Shown here: positions 36,218-44,391 of the stretch, in pieces
Layout of the letters: every line of letters begins with the position of its first letter
How positions within the stretch are numbered: position 1 is the first letter of the stretch
NCBI GenBank assembly: GCA_036488085.1
Contig: DASXHZ010000065.1
Location: 137,165 to 201,164 of the forward strand
From: DASXHZ01 sp036488085
Lineage (GTDB): Bacteria; Acidobacteriota; Thermoanaerobaculia; Gp7-AA8
Length of the DNA stretch: 64,000 bases
Direction: 5' to 3'
Position numbers and translations under genes: made by a program
Notes under the pieces: generated by a model
What the model was told of the DNA's origin: nothing
The model's input: only the letters and a program-made list of their open reading frames with translations
Databases searched by the model: none

Positions 36218-38362
36218 TCACCACACCCTGCACGCTTTCGATCCCCGCACCATTGCCGAGTTATCGCCGCATCGGAAAGCCTTCTGGAACTCGGGGAGGT
36301 CGGAGACGATGCCGTTGATGCGGTACTTCCCGGGGGAGTGGGGGTTGGTCAGGGCGTTGACGCGGAGGTTCTCGGGGCGCTGGTTTTCGCAGGCCCACTG
36401 GGCGAATCCGATGAAGAAGCGCTGGTCGGGGGTGAAGCCGTCCATCGGCTGCAGGTTGTCGTGCGCCGTCGCGTCCTTCCACGCGATGTAGGCGATGAGG
36501 GTGCCGCCGAGGTCGGCGACGTCTTCGCCTGACGTCAGCTTCGAGTTGATCTTGATATCGTCGACGATCGTGTACTGCGCGTACTGGTCGCGGACGCACT
36601 GGACCCGCTCCTCGAACTGCTTCTGATCCTCGGGGGTCCACCAGTTCTTCAGGTTGCCGTGTGCGTCGAACTGAGCGCCTTCGTCGTCGAATGCGTGCGT
36701 CAGCTCGTGGCCGATCGTCGAGCCGGTGTTGCCGTAGTTCGGCGCGTCGTCGAGCTTCGGGTCGTACAGTGGCGGCTGCAGGACGCCCGCGGGGAAGTTG
36801 ATGTCGTTCATCTGCGGGTTGTAATAGGCGTTGACGGTCGGCGGCGTCATGCCCCACTCGCCGCGGTCGACCGGCTTGCCGATCTTGGCGAGATCGCGCT
36901 TCGACTCGAATAGCGTGGCGCGCGAGACGTTGCCGAAGTAGTCGGTGGGCTTGATGGTCACCGACGAATAGTCGCGCCACCGCTCCGGGTAGCCGACCTT
37001 GTTGACGACCGCGTGCAGTTTCTCGAGGGCGCGCTCTTTCGTCGGAGCGCTCATCCAGTCGAGCGCCTTGATCTCCTGCTCCATCGCCGTTTCGATGCGC
37101 TTCGTCATGTCGACGGTCTTCGCCTTCGTCTCCGGCGTGAACGTGCGGCGGACGAACTCCTGTCCGAGCGCCTCGCCGAGGTCGCGGTCGACGCCGCGGA
37201 CGCAGCGCTTCCAACGGGGCGGCTGCGACTGCACGCCGCGCAGCCCCTTCGAGTAGAAGTTGAAGTTCTCGGTGAAGAACGGCTTCGACAGAAACGGCGA
37301 GCGGCTGTCGACCGCATGCCACTCGAGATAAACCTTCCAGTCGGCGAGCGACTCGGAGTCGAGGAGATTGTTCACTTCCTCGAAGAACTTGGGCTGGGTG
37401 AGGTTGATGATCTTCACGCCGGTGACGCCGCTGTCGGCGAGGTAGGTGTTCCAGTCGAAGTTCGGCGCGATCTTCTCGACCGCGGCGAGCGACATCTTGT
37501 GCGCGGTCTTGTACGGGTCACGGCGCTCAACGCGCGTGAGCGATGCCTTCGCCAGCGCGGTTTCGATGCGGAGTACGGTGGTCGCGTCCTTGGCCGCCTG
37601 TTCCGGCTTCGTGCCGACGAGTTCGAGCACCTTCGCGATGTGCGCCAGGTACTTCTCGCGGATGTCCTTCGAGCGGGCGTCCTCTTTCGTGTAGTAGTCG
37701 CGGTCCGGGAGACCGAGGCCGCCGGAAGTGGCGGTGGCGATCACTTGCGTAGCGTCGCTGTAGTCCTGGTCGGAGCCGAAGCCGAAGAGAAAGCGGCGGG
37801 AGCTACTCCGCAGATGCTCGGTCGCGAGAAACTTCGCGAGATCCTTCTTCGACGCGATGGCGTGAATCTCCGCCAGCAGCGGTTTGATGGGGGCATATCC
37901 GAGGCGCTCGATCTCTGCTTCGTCCATACAGGCGGCGAAGTAGTCGCCGATCTTCGCCTGCACCGCCGTCCGATTTGCCGTCCCTGGTTTGAGCTGTTCG
38001 AGGACGCCCCAGAGGAAGCGCTGGTTCTCATCCGTGAGCTTTCCGTAGACGCTCCACGACGCCTGATCGGAGGGAATCGGGTTGTGCGCCATCCAGCCGC
38101 CGCAGGTGTACTGGTAGAAGTCGTCGCATGGGTTCGCCGTCTTATCCATCGCTTCGACGTCGAGGCTCGGCGTGTACGGCATCGCCGTCAGCGGCGTCTC
38201 ATGCTTCGAGGGCGTCCCCTGCGGCGTATCCGTCATCGGCGGGACACCGGGCTGCGGGTTCGTCGGTTTCGGCTTCGCCTCTTCCGGATTCGTGGTCGTC
38301 TGCGCGAAGAGCGGTGCGGCAGTCAGCAGGAGCGCTGCGGCGAGCTGTTTCATGGTCGTCAA
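36218..38362 (-). CDS. M13-family zinc metalloendopeptidase (neprilysin-like)
   Basis: 714 aa. Signal peptide (MKQLAAALLLTAAPLFAQ), then a Pro/Thr-rich linker. M13 motifs: DDFYQYTCGGWMAHNPIP near the N-terminus, substrate-binding VNAYYNPQMNDINFPAG, zinc site IGHELTHAFDDEGAQFD (HExxH), third ligand Glu in SGEDVADLGG, and the C-terminal HSPGKYRINGIVSDLPEFQKAF and CRVW ending. GAGGAAG lies 5-6 bases before a TTG at 38362 and about 15 before an ATG at 38353, so TTG is slightly favoured; both keep the signal peptide. It lies 17 bp behind the BNR-repeat gene and is probably co-transcribed. Periplasmic peptide degradation is expected. Confidence 0.93.
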   Translation of the reverse strand: MTTMKQLAAALLLTAAPLFAQTTTNPEEAKPKPTNPQPGVPPMTDTPQGTPSKHETPLTAMPYTPSLDVEAMDKTANPCDDFYQYTCGGWMAHNPIPSDQASWSVYGKLTDENQRFLWGVLEQLKPGTANRTAVQAKIGDYFAACMDEAEIERLGYAPIKPLLAEIHAIASKKDLAKFLATEHLRSSSRRFLFGFGSDQDYSDATQVIATATSGGLGLPDRDYYTKEDARSKDIREKYLAHIAKVLELVGTKPEQAAKDATTVLRIETALAKASLTRVERRDPYKTAHKMSLAAVEKIAPNFDWNTYLADSGVTGVKIINLTQPKFFEEVNNLLDSESLADWKVYLEWHAVDSRSPFLSKPFFTENFNFYSKGLRGVQSQPPRWKRCVRGVDRDLGEALGQEFVRRTFTPETKAKTVDMTKRIETAMEQEIKALDWMSAPTKERALEKLHAVVNKVGYPERWRDYSSVTIKPTDYFGNVSRATLFESKRDLAKIGKPVDRGEWGMTPPTVNAYYNPQMNDINFPAGVLQPPLYDPKLDDAPNYGNTGSTIGHELTHAFDDEGAQFDAHGNLKNWWTPEDQKQFEERVQCVRDQYAQYTIVDDIKINSKLTSGEDVADLGGTLIAYIAWKDATAHDNLQPMDGFTPDQRFFIGFAQWACENQRPENLRVNALTNPHSPGKYRINGIVSDLPEFQKAFRCGDNSAMVRGSKACRVW

Positions 38363-38379
38363 GTCTATCTTCCTCGCCG

Positions 38380-41300
38380 CTACCGCGGCAGTTGCGGAAT
38401 GCGTCCCGGCGTCCAGGGGGCGCCGAGGGCGTTCATTTGCTTCTCTACGTTTGCGAGATCGACGTCGATCAGTTTGTGCAGACGCTCCGGGAGCGGTCCG
38501 GCTTGCGCTTCGGCGAACGCGAGCGCCTCGCGGTGCGTTGCGGTGGGCGGCTGCGTGGTCACCAGGCCATTGACCGAGGTGTTGACGCGGTCGAGCAGCG
38601 ACGGAAGCGACGGCTCGTTGTGACGGCGCAGGATCGGATCGCCGTTGAGCTCATCGTTGATGTCGCGGAGCGCCGTGTCGATACGGTTCACCTCCGCGAC
38701 CAGCTTCGGGTCTGGGCCTGCGATCTGATCGAGCGCGCGTCGAACGTACTGCATCCGGGTCAACGCCTCTTCCGTGGCGCGGTCGGCGCCCATGAGCGTC
38801 CGCTGCACGGCGGCAGCGCGCTTCTGGAAGTTGAGCACGTCCGCGCGGTCGCTCTCCTTCATGGTGGATAGGTACAGCGGTACGACGTTGAACGACTGCG
38901 CCTGACCAAGCGCCGTGTCGACGCCGTCGATGCGCTTCACGAGCTGCACGCGATACGTGCCAGGGGCGACGAGTGGCCCTTGCGGCGCGTTGTCGAAGAC
39001 GTCGCCCTCCGCCTCCTTAAGTTCGACCGGCGACGGCGACGGATAGCGGAGGTCCCACGCCACGCGATGGAAGCCGGCTTTCGTCGACCCGGTCACGCGG
39101 CGGATGACGTTCCCTCCCTCATCCGAAACGATCAACACCATCGCCGGCCCGATCTCCCGATCCTCGGCGCGCAACTGCTCGACCGTCGGCAGCTCCGGCT
39201 TCACCGGCTCGTTCCCCTTCTCGTGCGAGATCTTGTCTTCCTGCTCCTGCCGCTGCTTCTGGCGGCTCTTCACTTCGCTCTTCAGGTAATAGGTAAAGAT
39301 CGCGCCGAATGGCGGATTCGGAGCCGTGAAGTACGACGCCCCCTCGAAGCCTTTACCGGGGAGGCCAAGCTGCGATCGCTCGATGTACAGCTCGGCGTCG
39401 CGCGTCGGGAAAAGCGTCGCTTCATTCGCGGCGACGGCCGGCGACATCGCACGGAGCGGCTGCACGTTGTCGAGGACCCAGAAGCCGCGGCCGAAGGTCG
39501 CGATGTCGAGGTCGTCGTGCCGCTTCTGGAACCAGAGGTCGCGCACGGATACCGTCGGGAAGTTGCCCTTGATCGGGATCCACGTCCCGCCACCCGTCTG
39601 TGAAATATAGAGGCCGTACTCCGTGCCGAGGTAGAGAAGCTTCGGGTCCTTCGGATCTTCGACGAGCGCGTAGACGCTGCCGCGCTGCGGCAGATCGCCG
39701 GCGATCGAGGTCCACGTCTTGCCGCGATCGGCACTGCGGAGAACGTACGGCTTGAAGTCGCCCACCTTGTGGTTGTCGAATGCGGCGTAGACGACGTTCG
39801 CATCGTGCTGCGACGCGGCGAGGGCCGAGACGTAGGTCATCTCCGGCACCCCCTCGACCTTCTCGAGTTTCCGCCAGTGCCCTCCGCCATCCTCGGTGAC
39901 TTGCACGAGGCCGTCGTCCGTGCCGACGTAGATCAGCCCCTCCTGCATCGGCGACTCGACGAGCGAGACGATGTTGCCGTACCACGACGTCGACTGCGCT
40001 TTGCCGACCGCGTCGACGCCCCAGACGCGCCCCATGATCGGGAGCGTGTTGCGGTTGAGGTGACGTGTGAGGTCGGGACTGATCGGCTTCCACGAATTGC
40101 CGCGGTCGTCGCTGCGGAAGAGGTACTGCGCTGCGAAGTAGACGCGGTTGCTGTCGTACGGGCTGACGATGAGCGGCGAGTCCCAGTTGAGGCGGAGCGG
40201 GTCCTCGTTGCCGGTCGGCAGCGGCTGGATGTCGAGACCCTCGCCGGTGCGTTTGTCGAACCGCACCAGGCCGCCGTTCTGCGACTCGGCGTAAATGATG
40301 TTCGAGTCCTTCGGGTCGGGGACGGAGCGGAAGCCGTCGCCTCCCTGCGTCACATACCAGTCGGTGTTGACAATGCCCGCCGTGTCGGTCGTGCGGGTCG
40401 GGCCGCCAAGCGAGGCATTGTCCTGCGTGCCGCCGTAAACGGAGTAGAAGGGGAGCGCATCGTCAGCGGCGATGCGATAGAACTGCGTGATCGGCAGATT
40501 CGCTTTGAAGTTCCAGTTCGCGGCACGATCGAACGTCTCGTACAGCCCGCCGTCGCATCCAATCAGGAGATGGTCGCTGTTGGCGGGATCGATCCAGACG
40601 ACGTGGTTGTCGGAGTGCTTCCACTTCTCGCCGAGGCGGTGCCACGTCTTCGCGCCGTCGTCGGAGACGCGGACGCGGACATCGACGGCGTAGATGCGCT
40701 CGTCGTCGTTCGGGTCGACGAAGATCTCGCCGTAGTACATCCCCTGCGGGTTGTAGTCGTTGACCTTCTTCCACGACGAGCCGCCGTCCTTCGAGACGAA
40801 CATGCCGCCGGCCTTCCGCGTCGATTCGATCGTCGCGTAGACCGTCTTCGGGTGATGCGGCGCGATAGCTAGGCCGATGCGCCCCATGTCCTCTTTCGGG
40901 AGTCCGTCCTTCAGCTTCTTCCAGTTCTTCCCGGCGTCGGTCGACTTATAGATCGCCGACTCCGGGCCGCCGTCGATGAGCGTGAAGACATGGCGCCGGC
41001 GCTGGTAGCTGGCGGCATAGAGGACGTCGGGGTTCGTCGGGTCCATGACGACGTCCGTGGCACCGGTGTTCTCGCTGATCGCGAGCGACTGCGTCCACGT
41101 CTTGCCGCCGTCGGTCGTCTTGTAGAGGCCGCGGTCGCCACCGGGCGCCCACAGCGGCCCTTGCGCCGCGACGTAGACGACGTTCGAGTCGCGCGGATCG
41201 ACGACGATCTTGCCAATGTGCTCCGACTTCGCGAGCCCGACGTTGTCCCAGCTCCGGCCGCCGTCGACCGACTTGTACACCCCGTCGCCCATCGAGACCG

Positions 41301-41685
41301 AGCGCTGGCTGTTGTTCTCGCCCGAGCCCGCCCATACGACGAGGGAGTCGTTCGGATCGACGGTGATGCATCCGATCGACTGCGACTTTTCGTCGTCGAA
41401 GACCGGGTTGAAGGTGACCCCTGCATTCGTCGTCTTCCAGATCCCGCCGCCGGCCGTGGCGATGTACCAGATCCGCTCGTCGCGCGGATCGACGGCAACG
41501 TCGAGGATGCGTCCGGAAGCGACCGCCGGCCCGATCTCACGAAGCTCGAGCCCGGCGAACGTCTTCTCGCCGTACTTGTTCTTGTCGGGCTTCTCGGACT
41601 GGTCCGATTTCGAAGGCTCCGCGGCGGTGAGGGTGAAGGCGAGGGCGGCGGAAATAAGCAGAAAAAGCGGCAAGCGTTTGTTCAT
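38380..41685 (-). CDS. Secreted sortilin/VPS10-like BNR-repeat protein
   Basis: 1101 aa with a signal peptide (MNKRLPLFLLISAALAFTLTAAE). Residues about 45-800 are two seven-bladed propellers with many Asp-box repeats (SxDxGxTW): GIWKTTNAGVTF, GVYKSVDGGRSWD, GLYKTTDGGKTWT, MFVSKDGGSSWK, YLFRSDDRGNSWK, VLRSADRGKTW, LYISQTGGGTW. A C-terminal region (about 850-1101) has a helical segment and an LRYPSPSPVELK-type strand region. Such proteins are annotated as glycosyl hydrolases or photosystem-II-stability-like, but no catalytic carboxylate pair can be assigned here. It is upstream of and probably in one transcript with the M13 peptidase. Confidence 0.9.
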   Translation of the reverse strand: MNKRLPLFLLISAALAFTLTAAEPSKSDQSEKPDKNKYGEKTFAGLELREIGPAVASGRILDVAVDPRDERIWYIATAGGGIWKTTNAGVTFNPVFDDEKSQSIGCITVDPNDSLVVWAGSGENNSQRSVSMGDGVYKSVDGGRSWDNVGLAKSEHIGKIVVDPRDSNVVYVAAQGPLWAPGGDRGLYKTTDGGKTWTQSLAISENTGATDVVMDPTNPDVLYAASYQRRRHVFTLIDGGPESAIYKSTDAGKNWKKLKDGLPKEDMGRIGLAIAPHHPKTVYATIESTRKAGGMFVSKDGGSSWKKVNDYNPQGMYYGEIFVDPNDDERIYAVDVRVRVSDDGAKTWHRLGEKWKHSDNHVVWIDPANSDHLLIGCDGGLYETFDRAANWNFKANLPITQFYRIAADDALPFYSVYGGTQDNASLGGPTRTTDTAGIVNTDWYVTQGGDGFRSVPDPKDSNIIYAESQNGGLVRFDKRTGEGLDIQPLPTGNEDPLRLNWDSPLIVSPYDSNRVYFAAQYLFRSDDRGNSWKPISPDLTRHLNRNTLPIMGRVWGVDAVGKAQSTSWYGNIVSLVESPMQEGLIYVGTDDGLVQVTEDGGGHWRKLEKVEGVPEMTYVSALAASQHDANVVYAAFDNHKVGDFKPYVLRSADRGKTWTSIAGDLPQRGSVYALVEDPKDPKLLYLGTEYGLYISQTGGGTWIPIKGNFPTVSVRDLWFQKRHDDLDIATFGRGFWVLDNVQPLRAMSPAVAANEATLFPTRDAELYIERSQLGLPGKGFEGASYFTAPNPPFGAIFTYYLKSEVKSRQKQRQEQEDKISHEKGNEPVKPELPTVEQLRAEDREIGPAMVLIVSDEGGNVIRRVTGSTKAGFHRVAWDLRYPSPSPVELKEAEGDVFDNAPQGPLVAPGTYRVQLVKRIDGVDTALGQAQSFNVVPLYLSTMKESDRADVLNFQKRAAAVQRTLMGADRATEEALTRMQYVRRALDQIAGPDPKLVAEVNRIDTALRDINDELNGDPILRRHNEPSLPSLLDRVNTSVNGLVTTQPPTATHREALAFAEAQAGPLPERLHKLIDVDLANVEKQMNALGAPWTPGRIPQLPR

Positions 41686-41821
41686 CGAGGCGTAATGCTA
41701 AACGCAATACTGACCCGCTTGTAAACACGCCCCGGTAACAGTGACTCGGTTAGGTGCCGGTCATCACGTCGAAGTTGCCGGCGAGGGCGAGGTCGAGACG
41801 ACCGGTGCGCCACTGCCCGGA

Positions 41822-42013
41822 CTAGGAGGCTCGCCGCTTCGGCGGGCTCTCCTTACGCGGCGATGTAGCCGTACGCATCGCGCGGATGGCGGAACGCAGG
41901 ACGGTGTTCACGGCCTCGGGCGTGTCGAGCACCTCGGCAACGTCCTTGTCGAGATAGACGACGTGCTGACCCTTGAACGTCAGCTCGCGACCGGCGAAGC
42001 GATTGCGCTTCAT
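41822..42013 (-). CDS. Small protein in antitoxin position behind a BrnT-like gene
   Basis: 63 aa. It follows the BrnT-like frame by about 40 bp, the toxin-then-antitoxin order of BrnTA modules. The sequence (VVYLDKDVAEVLDTPEAVNTVLRSAIRAM) has a beta strand then two helices, compatible with a ribbon-helix-helix protein, and ends in a basic tail. It is not a clear BrnA match, so the antitoxin role rests on position. Confidence 0.5.
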   Translation of the reverse strand: MKRNRFAGRELTFKGQHVVYLDKDVAEVLDTPEAVNTVLRSAIRAMRTATSPRKESPPKRRAS

Positions 42014-42052
42014 CGTTGCAAAAGCCCCTACTCGGGGCGACGATCGTCGACA

Positions 42053-42220
42053 TCAGGGGAAGTCCGCTTCTTCATAGAGTCGTCGTTCTCGAACCGAATG
42101 ATGAGGATCGGGACCGATACCTGCAAATGGATCGGCGAAAACTGTCTCGGCTTCGTCGAAGCTGACGCCGTGTTTCGCCAGATTGACGACGGCTTTCTCA
42201 TCGTCCCATTCGAACGTCAA
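42053..42220 (-). pseudogene. BrnT-family toxin with internal deletion
   Basis: A 55-codon frame from TTG 42220. The N-terminal part is typical BrnT RNase (FEWDDEKAVVNLAKHGVSF, then DEAETVFADPF and PDPHHSV). The text then jumps straight to RERRLYEEADFP, the usual C-terminal helix. About 30 residues carrying the central strands are missing in frame. The start has no good ribosome site. I infer an inactive toxin remnant. Confidence 0.65.
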
Positions 42221-42252
42221 TCACCAACGAATATCAGGAGAGGTGAGTCGAA

Positions 42253-42933
42253 GTGATCGCTCTCATCACCGGTTCAAGCCGAGGTATCGGGCGCGAGGTT
42301 GCGCGGCAACTCGTGGGGCGCGGCAATGACGTGATCGTGACCGCGCGGAAGGCTGCCGACGCCGCGCGCGTGGCGAAGGAGCTTCGTGCGCGCTACTCGC
42401 ATGCGCTCGATACCTCGGACGCGGCGTCGATCGACGCCCTCGGCGCATTCGTCGAGGCGGAAGTGGGAGCGCTCGACGTGCTGGTCAACAACGCCGCGGT
42501 ACTTCTCGATGAGGGGGAAAGCATCGCGAAGGTCGATCCCGCCGTGTTCGAAGAGACGTGGCGCACGAACACTCTCGGGCCGCTCGTGATGACGCAGCGC
42601 CTGATTCCGCTGCTTCGGAAGAGCGGGCACGGACGCGTGGTGAATGTCTCATCGGGCGCGGGGCAGTTGTCGAGGATGTCGACCTACGCGCCGTCGTATT
42701 CGACTTCGAAAGCGGCGCTCAACGCGATCACGATCCAGTTCGCGAATGTGCTGCGCCACGACGGAATCCTCGTCAACTGCGTCGACCCCGGTTGGGTTCG
42801 TACCGATATGGGCGGCCGCTCGGCTCCGCGATCAGTCGCTGAAGGAGCGGACACCGTCGTCTGGCTTGCGACGCTGCCGAACGACGGACCGACCGGCGGC
42901 TTTTTTCACGATCGCAAGCCGATCGCCTGGTAA
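42253..42933 (+). CDS. Short-chain dehydrogenase/reductase
   Basis: 226 aa from GTG 42253, with AGGAGAGG about 11 bases upstream. Classical SDR: TGSSRGIG (6-13) for NAD(P), Asp and NNAA in DVLVNNAAV, catalytic Ser in VVNVSSGAG, YSTSK catalytic Tyr/Lys, and VDPGWVRTDMGG. It ends in HDRKPIAW. Members resembling this reduce carbonyls such as carbonyl-reductase substrates; the natural substrate cannot be told. It is divergent from the BrnT remnant. Confidence 0.92.
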   Translation: MIALITGSSRGIGREVARQLVGRGNDVIVTARKAADAARVAKELRARYSHALDTSDAASIDALGAFVEAEVGALDVLVNNAAVLLDEGESIAKVDPAVFEETWRTNTLGPLVMTQRLIPLLRKSGHGRVVNVSSGAGQLSRMSTYAPSYSTSKAALNAITIQFANVLRHDGILVNCVDPGWVRTDMGGRSAPRSVAEGADTVVWLATLPNDGPTGGFFHDRKPIAW

Positions 42934-42940
42934 GCGTCGG

Positions 42941-43420
42941 CTACAGCTCCTTCGTCATCTCGATCATCGTGTCGCGGAAGCCGAGGCGGTGAAAGAGTGC
43001 CTGTGCGCCTTCGTTGCGCGCCGCGGTGCCGAGGACGACGCGGGGGGCGCCGTGGTCGCGGAGCCATCGGAAGCCGGCCTCCATCAGCATCGTGGCGATC
43101 CCTTCGCGGCGATCGTTCTCTTCGACAGCGACGTCGTGGATGTACCCGGCGGGACCGCGCAGCTCTTTCCATGAGAGTGGCTCGAGAGCGGCAAAGAGGT
43201 AGCCGGCGACTCGGCCGTCGACGTCCGCGACGAAGACGCACTCATCGGACGAGTCGATCCTGCTGCCGAGGAACGCTGCGTAACCCTGTTCCACACCGGG
43301 ATGCGGGGCGAGGAAGCGCTGGTTGTCGAACGCGTAGTGAACCTGCATCAGCATCGCGCCGAGGCGGCCCAGCGACTCGAGATCGCGCCGCTCCGCTTTG
43401 CGGATGACGACCGGCATCAC
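42941..43420 (-). CDS. GNAT-family N-acetyltransferase
   Basis: 159 aa. GNAT fold with acetyl-CoA loop RREGIATML (a Q/RxxGxG/A motif), preceded by GYIHDVAVEENDR and followed by NEGAQALFHRLGFRDTMIEM. It overlaps the stop of the upstream 110-aa gene by 4 bp (ATGA), so the two are co-translated. The acceptor is unknown. Confidence 0.9.
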   Translation of the reverse strand: MMPVVIRKAERRDLESLGRLGAMLMQVHYAFDNQRFLAPHPGVEQGYAAFLGSRIDSSDECVFVADVDGRVAGYLFAALEPLSWKELRGPAGYIHDVAVEENDRREGIATMLMEAGFRWLRDHGAPRVVLGTAARNEGAQALFHRLGFRDTMIEMTKEL

Positions 43421-43749
43421 CCTTCGGCGCGCAGCCGATCGAGCACGACGCCGACTCGGTTGCGTTGCTCACCCGGAGGCAGAACCTTCATCGTCGCATT
43501 CAGGTGGTCGACCATGTGCCGCCGCTCGTTCGGATCCGCGTGACGATACTTCGTCGCGAGCACGTAGCCGACGATCTGCGCCTTCGACGCCGAGGGCTTC
43601 ACGAGGTCCGCGATGTCATGGAGCAGCCGATCAATCGGCCGGCTCTCGAGGTCCTTGGTGAACTGCTGCAGCTCCGTGAAGGTCGTCGCGTCGATCGCCT
43701 TCATCACGATGGAGGAGGTGGTGACGGGCTCTTTCGGATCGTTTGTCAT
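43417..43749 (-). CDS. Small helical hypothetical protein
   Basis: 110 aa, without signal peptide or membrane segment. It is predicted all-helical and soluble (FTELQQFTKDLESRPIDRLL, ADPNERRHMVDHLNATMKVL). It is translationally coupled to the GNAT gene behind it, which is the main reason to believe it is real. Family not recognised. Confidence 0.7.
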   Translation of the reverse strand: MTNDPKEPVTTSSIVMKAIDATTFTELQQFTKDLESRPIDRLLHDIADLVKPSASKAQIVGYVLATKYRHADPNERRHMVDHLNATMKVLPPGEQRNRVGVVLDRLRAEG

Positions 43750-43807
43750 GGGAGCCTTGAATCGTACAACTTCCGTAGATCCATTCGTGCCACGGATTTG
43801 TGAATCG

Positions 43808-44320
43808 CTACTGCTCGTGCTGCCGCGTCGCGATGTAGACGACGGAGTCCCAGGCGTTGTGGATGCCGATGAAGAGGAGTGCGACCGCGATGACGGCGAC
43901 GACGTAGAGCGCGCCGCCGAGGAAGCGAAAGGTGCCGACGCCGGCGGCGAGGAGGGTGCCGTATGCGAGGAAGGGGAGGCCGACGTGAAAGAGCCAGTCC
44001 TCGAAGACCGGTTCGTAATTCGACTGCCGCTTCGCGCGGTGGGCGGTGATGATCGAATAGACGACTCCGCCTGCGCCGAGGAGCGTCAGGAGCGATCCGA
44101 GGCTGGCCGCCGTCTGGCCGGGAACGGAGATCAGTGCAGCAATCGTGAGGACGACACAAAAGTGGACGATGGTCGGCGTTCCGAACGCCTCGACCGCCGA
44201 GGCGTCGCGAACAGCTTCCACATTGGCGCCGAGGACGACGACCACGAATTGCAGGCCCGTCAGCGCGGCGGCAGACGAGCCGACGATCACGTAGAAGTTG
44301 TCCCACTCGTGCAGCGCCAT
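43808..44320 (-). CDS. Four-span hypothetical membrane protein
   Basis: 170 aa with four predicted membrane helices (SSAAALTGLQFVVVVLGA, TIVHFCVVLTIAALIS, LGSLLTLLGAGGVVYSII, LFIGIHNAWDSVVY region preceded by LYVVAVIAVALL). The N-terminal ALHEWDNFYVIVGSSAAALTGL is typical of small uncharacterised membrane proteins common in soil bacteria. No catalytic motif. It is a single gene, divergent from the heparinase-like gene. Confidence 0.8.
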   Translation of the reverse strand: MALHEWDNFYVIVGSSAAALTGLQFVVVVLGANVEAVRDASAVEAFGTPTIVHFCVVLTIAALISVPGQTAASLGSLLTLLGAGGVVYSIITAHRAKRQSNYEPVFEDWLFHVGLPFLAYGTLLAAGVGTFRFLGGALYVVAVIAVALLFIGIHNAWDSVVYIATRQHEQ

Positions 44321-44391
44321 CCCTCGGAGCGTAGCGCAATTTGGTGGAACGCGAGACGCTTATCGAAGTCGTTTCGTATCAGAGTGAACTG

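Noticed and set aside
41822..42220. Intact BrnTA toxin-antitoxin module
   Set aside because: The BrnT frame lacks its central strands, so a functional toxin is not supported.
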